A stretch of 64,000 bases of DNA, from the NCBI GenBank assembly GCA_963920635.1, contig OY987303.1, positions 56,239,778 to 56,303,777 on the forward strand, written 5' to 3'. Positions 38,001 to 41,000 of the stretch are shown here, in pieces. The translations under genes and the position numbers were made by a program. Position 1 is the stretch's first letter. Every line of letters begins with the position of its first letter. Below the pieces are notes generated by a model that saw only the letters and a list, made by a program, of their open reading frames with translations, did not search any database and was not told the DNA's origin. The stretch comes from Pseudeuparius sepicola. Taxonomy: Eukaryota > Arthropoda > Insecta > Coleoptera > Anthribidae.

Positions 38001-41000
38001 AACTATGTACGCTTCTAGAGCCTCAATTTCATACGACCCTGTGGGAATCACTAAACAATTGCGATATCCATCAGCGTTTATATAATAAAATTTGTTGACA
38101 CCAACATCTATATTGGGTATGCTGTTATATGTGTGTAATCCTAGGAGTGCCAAACCATACTCAACATCTGGTTCTAAATGTATAGGAATATTAAAGTCAA
38201 TAGATAGTGTTGAAGTAAATCCATGCAGGGTGAACAGCAGCGACATGATTGACGAATCTTCTCCACAACTACCACTTTTATAGGCCTCGACCACAAACAA
38301 TAAAAAACATACAAACAAATAATATTTTATTTTCACAATTTTACACTTTTAAACTTTTTATTTAACTCATACATAATAATCATGTTTTTCAGCTTTTCCA
38401 ATTCTTCGATATGGCGACGTAGACTCACGTTCATTCTTCAGAAAATATAATATTAGTCGTTATACCAACAGGTCCCAAGCTTGTTAAAAAGTACCTTTTG
38501 TTATCATCATTCAACTCATCTATACGTTCTTGAGTTAATTTATCCGTAAACCTCTGCGGTAGAATCATCTTGAAGTCTGCAAATTCCACAACCACCTTTT
38601 CACCATACTTAGTATTTATTCTCTTAAAACTCTGAATCTCAAACTTTTCATTTACTTCCAAATCTCGAACGTTCACCAGATTTTTCTGCAGCAAGTTCTT
38701 ATTTAAATTGTTTATGAAGGACATGTTGAGTTTGTTGACAATATTCGCTGAACCTTGCCTATATAATGTAGGGACCTCCCCACCCCAGAGTAGGGGTGGA
38801 CCCCACCCTCCCCCAAACCCTATGAGAGCATGACGCCACAACCCCTATGAGAGTATGACGCCAACCGAAAACCCCTATGAGAGTATGACGCCAAACTTGT
38901 TGAGACAGGTTTGGCGTCATGCTCTCATAGTCTTACTACTAACACTTTATTCATATTATGCTATTTACCTGTTACATATTTACATTTGCTTCTCTTTCTT
39001 TGGACCTTGCCATGGGCTATGAAATTTCGTTCGAACTTTCTGAATTTTCTTTTCGTCAAAGGTGGTAAATGTAAACGCCTTTCAGTAAAAACTCTAATTG
39101 TTCTTTCTAAAATTCTTTTACACTCTCCATGAGTGTAAAACGTATTCAAAATATCTTCGTTAGAATAGTTAGTTTGAGCCATTCTTGTCAACAGTTAATA
39201 TTTTATTGTTTGGAACGCAATAAATGACAATCACAAATGAAAAATCCATGGCCGCCTATTAGAAAAGGTCCGTTGTTTCTTGATATGGAGCAGCAAAAAT
39301 ACGTATTTTGCGTAATAACCAAGCAACCGCTTCATTTAGACATATAGTGTGTTATATCTTTTCTGTCTGTCTTTTCACAAGCGTTTCAATGGTGCAATAA
39401 AAAATATGGGTTCCATTTGAAAAAAATGAGATTTTTCAATTTTTAGATGTTGATATTGGGAATTTTTTCCCGTACACCCTGTACAATATTTTGAAATGGC
39501 ATACGACTTTCGCCTACGACAGTGCAAAATTTCAGTTTTCCAGATTCATAAATTTCAAGGTTATCATCACTATGGTCGATGGCTGCAACACTCAAAAAAA
39601 TCAAAAATTTGCGAATATCTCGAAAAGGGGTACACATGATATTCAGGGAAAAGATTTGGAATTTAATAGGGAACCAAATGGTGTAATAATATATGGGGTG
39701 TTCTATTTGAAATAACAAAGTTGCTATTAACTTCCGGTATAACCGGAAGTGATCGGAAGTTGAAAATAGTTTCGCACTCCTTCCCCGTAAACTTCTAATG
39801 AACCACTTACGTGAATCACCCTGTGATTCTAAGATGAAACTACTGTAGGGTGATCATCTATGCTTCCAAAAATATTCAAAATTTGAGAGTTTGTTATTTA
39901 GTGAATTAGCTAATTCAACTTAAATATCCCGTATCTCAAAGTACATGCGTTCAAATTAAAAATCGTGCACAAGAATAGTCCTATTGTTTTATTCCAAACG
40001 GTGTGATGTTATCAATGGACTTACCCTATCATTAAGTATTTCCTTTACTCAATGTGTATGGTCTCTCATAAAATGTTTTCTATGTTTCAGCCCATCCCAA
40101 CGTCAAGGCGTACATTTCGCATGGTGGCCTTCTGGGTACTATCGAGGCAGTCCATTGTGGAGTTCCTGCTGTAATCATGCCACAATATGGAGACCAAAAT
40201 ACGAATGCGAAGGCAGTCGAAAAGAACGGTGGTGGAGTGATACTACAACTGGTAGATGCTACAGAAGAAACAATCTACAATGCTCTTAAAAAGATTTTAG
40301 ACCCAGGGTAAGTAATGGTGTAATTATTGTTTTGCATCAAGTGCCAAAGCATATGATCTGATTTTTAAAAAGATATTTTAAACACCTGTTTAATTGACGT
40401 AAAGCATTATCAAACTTTTTACAAGGAAGTATCTTCGATGTGATATTTTAGTAGTTGCGTCCGTGTTTATGGATACTCTAGAAGTAGCCAATGTCTGACA
40501 TTAATATAAGGATATGACAGAAAGATAGTACCTATATACAAGGGAAAAAATTATGCAAAAATTAAAGTTGTTCGGCTATTTTTTGGTAAACAACTAGTAG
40601 GCAATGACTGGTTTACTTTAATTTTTGCGCCATCTGTTGCTTGCATTCAATATTCCTGTAAAATCCTTAATAAATGGTCACACAATTAGCTAACTAGGGT
40701 TTCCATAAACAAGGCTTGCATAGTACAACAACTTGACATAATCTTTGCTATTGTTCCAGATTCAAAAAACAGGCGGAAGATCTGTCAGCGCGCTTCAGAG
40801 ACAGACCACTATCACCTCTAGACACTGCAATATATTGGATAGAATACGTGGCAAGATACAAAGGGGCACACCATATGAAAACCGCGGCAGTAGGGATGCC
40901 ATTTTATCAGTATTATTTGTTGGATGTTTTCGCGTTTTTGGGTGTTATATCGCTCATCGGTTTATATTTAACTTTTATTGTTGGAAGGTTTCTGTTTAGA

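Larger units (their letters stand above)
18484..38940. mobile_element. Polinton/Maverick element, complete at both ends (20,457 bp)
   Basis: It begins AGTAGTAAG and ends CTTACTACT, with a 6-bp TSD and 1,462-bp TIRs. Genes seen are penton-type capsid (in both TIRs), adenain-type protease, Maelstrom-like protein, DNA polymerase B fragment and CHHC zinc-finger protein on the + strand. On the - strand are an acidic unknown protein, integrase, two fibre-like proteins, a conserved unknown, packaging ATPase, BIR-RING protein, membrane protein, major capsid candidate and a small basic protein. The gene set and termini are diagnostic of Polintons, which are virus-like, self-synthesising transposons. 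The polymerase is 5'-truncated and several MITEs and tandem repeats occupy 20.9-28.9 kb, so this copy is probably not autonomous although its capsid, ATPase and integrase frames are open. Confidence 0.97.
37479..38940 (-). repeat. Right terminal inverted repeat of the Polinton
   Basis: Reverse copy of 18484-19945, same length. It contains the penton-type gene, the micro-ORF, the 97-aa gene and, at about 38818-38930, the iterons and hairpin. Confidence 0.95.
17648..39823. mobile_element. Mariner-like element split by the Polinton
   Basis: The left end CAGGGTGATTCACGTAAG at 17648 follows TA. The right end at 39823 is its complement; the right-hand TA has decayed to TG. Arms of roughly 650 bp are inverted copies (17648-18290 against about 39290-39823), with visible substitutions and indels. 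Without the Polinton and one TSD the element would be about 1.7 kb. Its only coding content is the helix-turn-helix fragment at 38961-39182. The arms differ far more from each other than the Polinton TIRs do, so it is the older insertion. Confidence 0.85.

Noticed and set aside
18484..38940. Integrated adenovirus, or a retroelement because of the integrase
   Set aside because: Protein-primed PolB, A32-type ATPase, chromodomain integrase, 6-bp TSD and AG...CT TIRs together define a Polinton/Maverick; no reverse transcriptase or adenovirus-specific genes are seen inside it.
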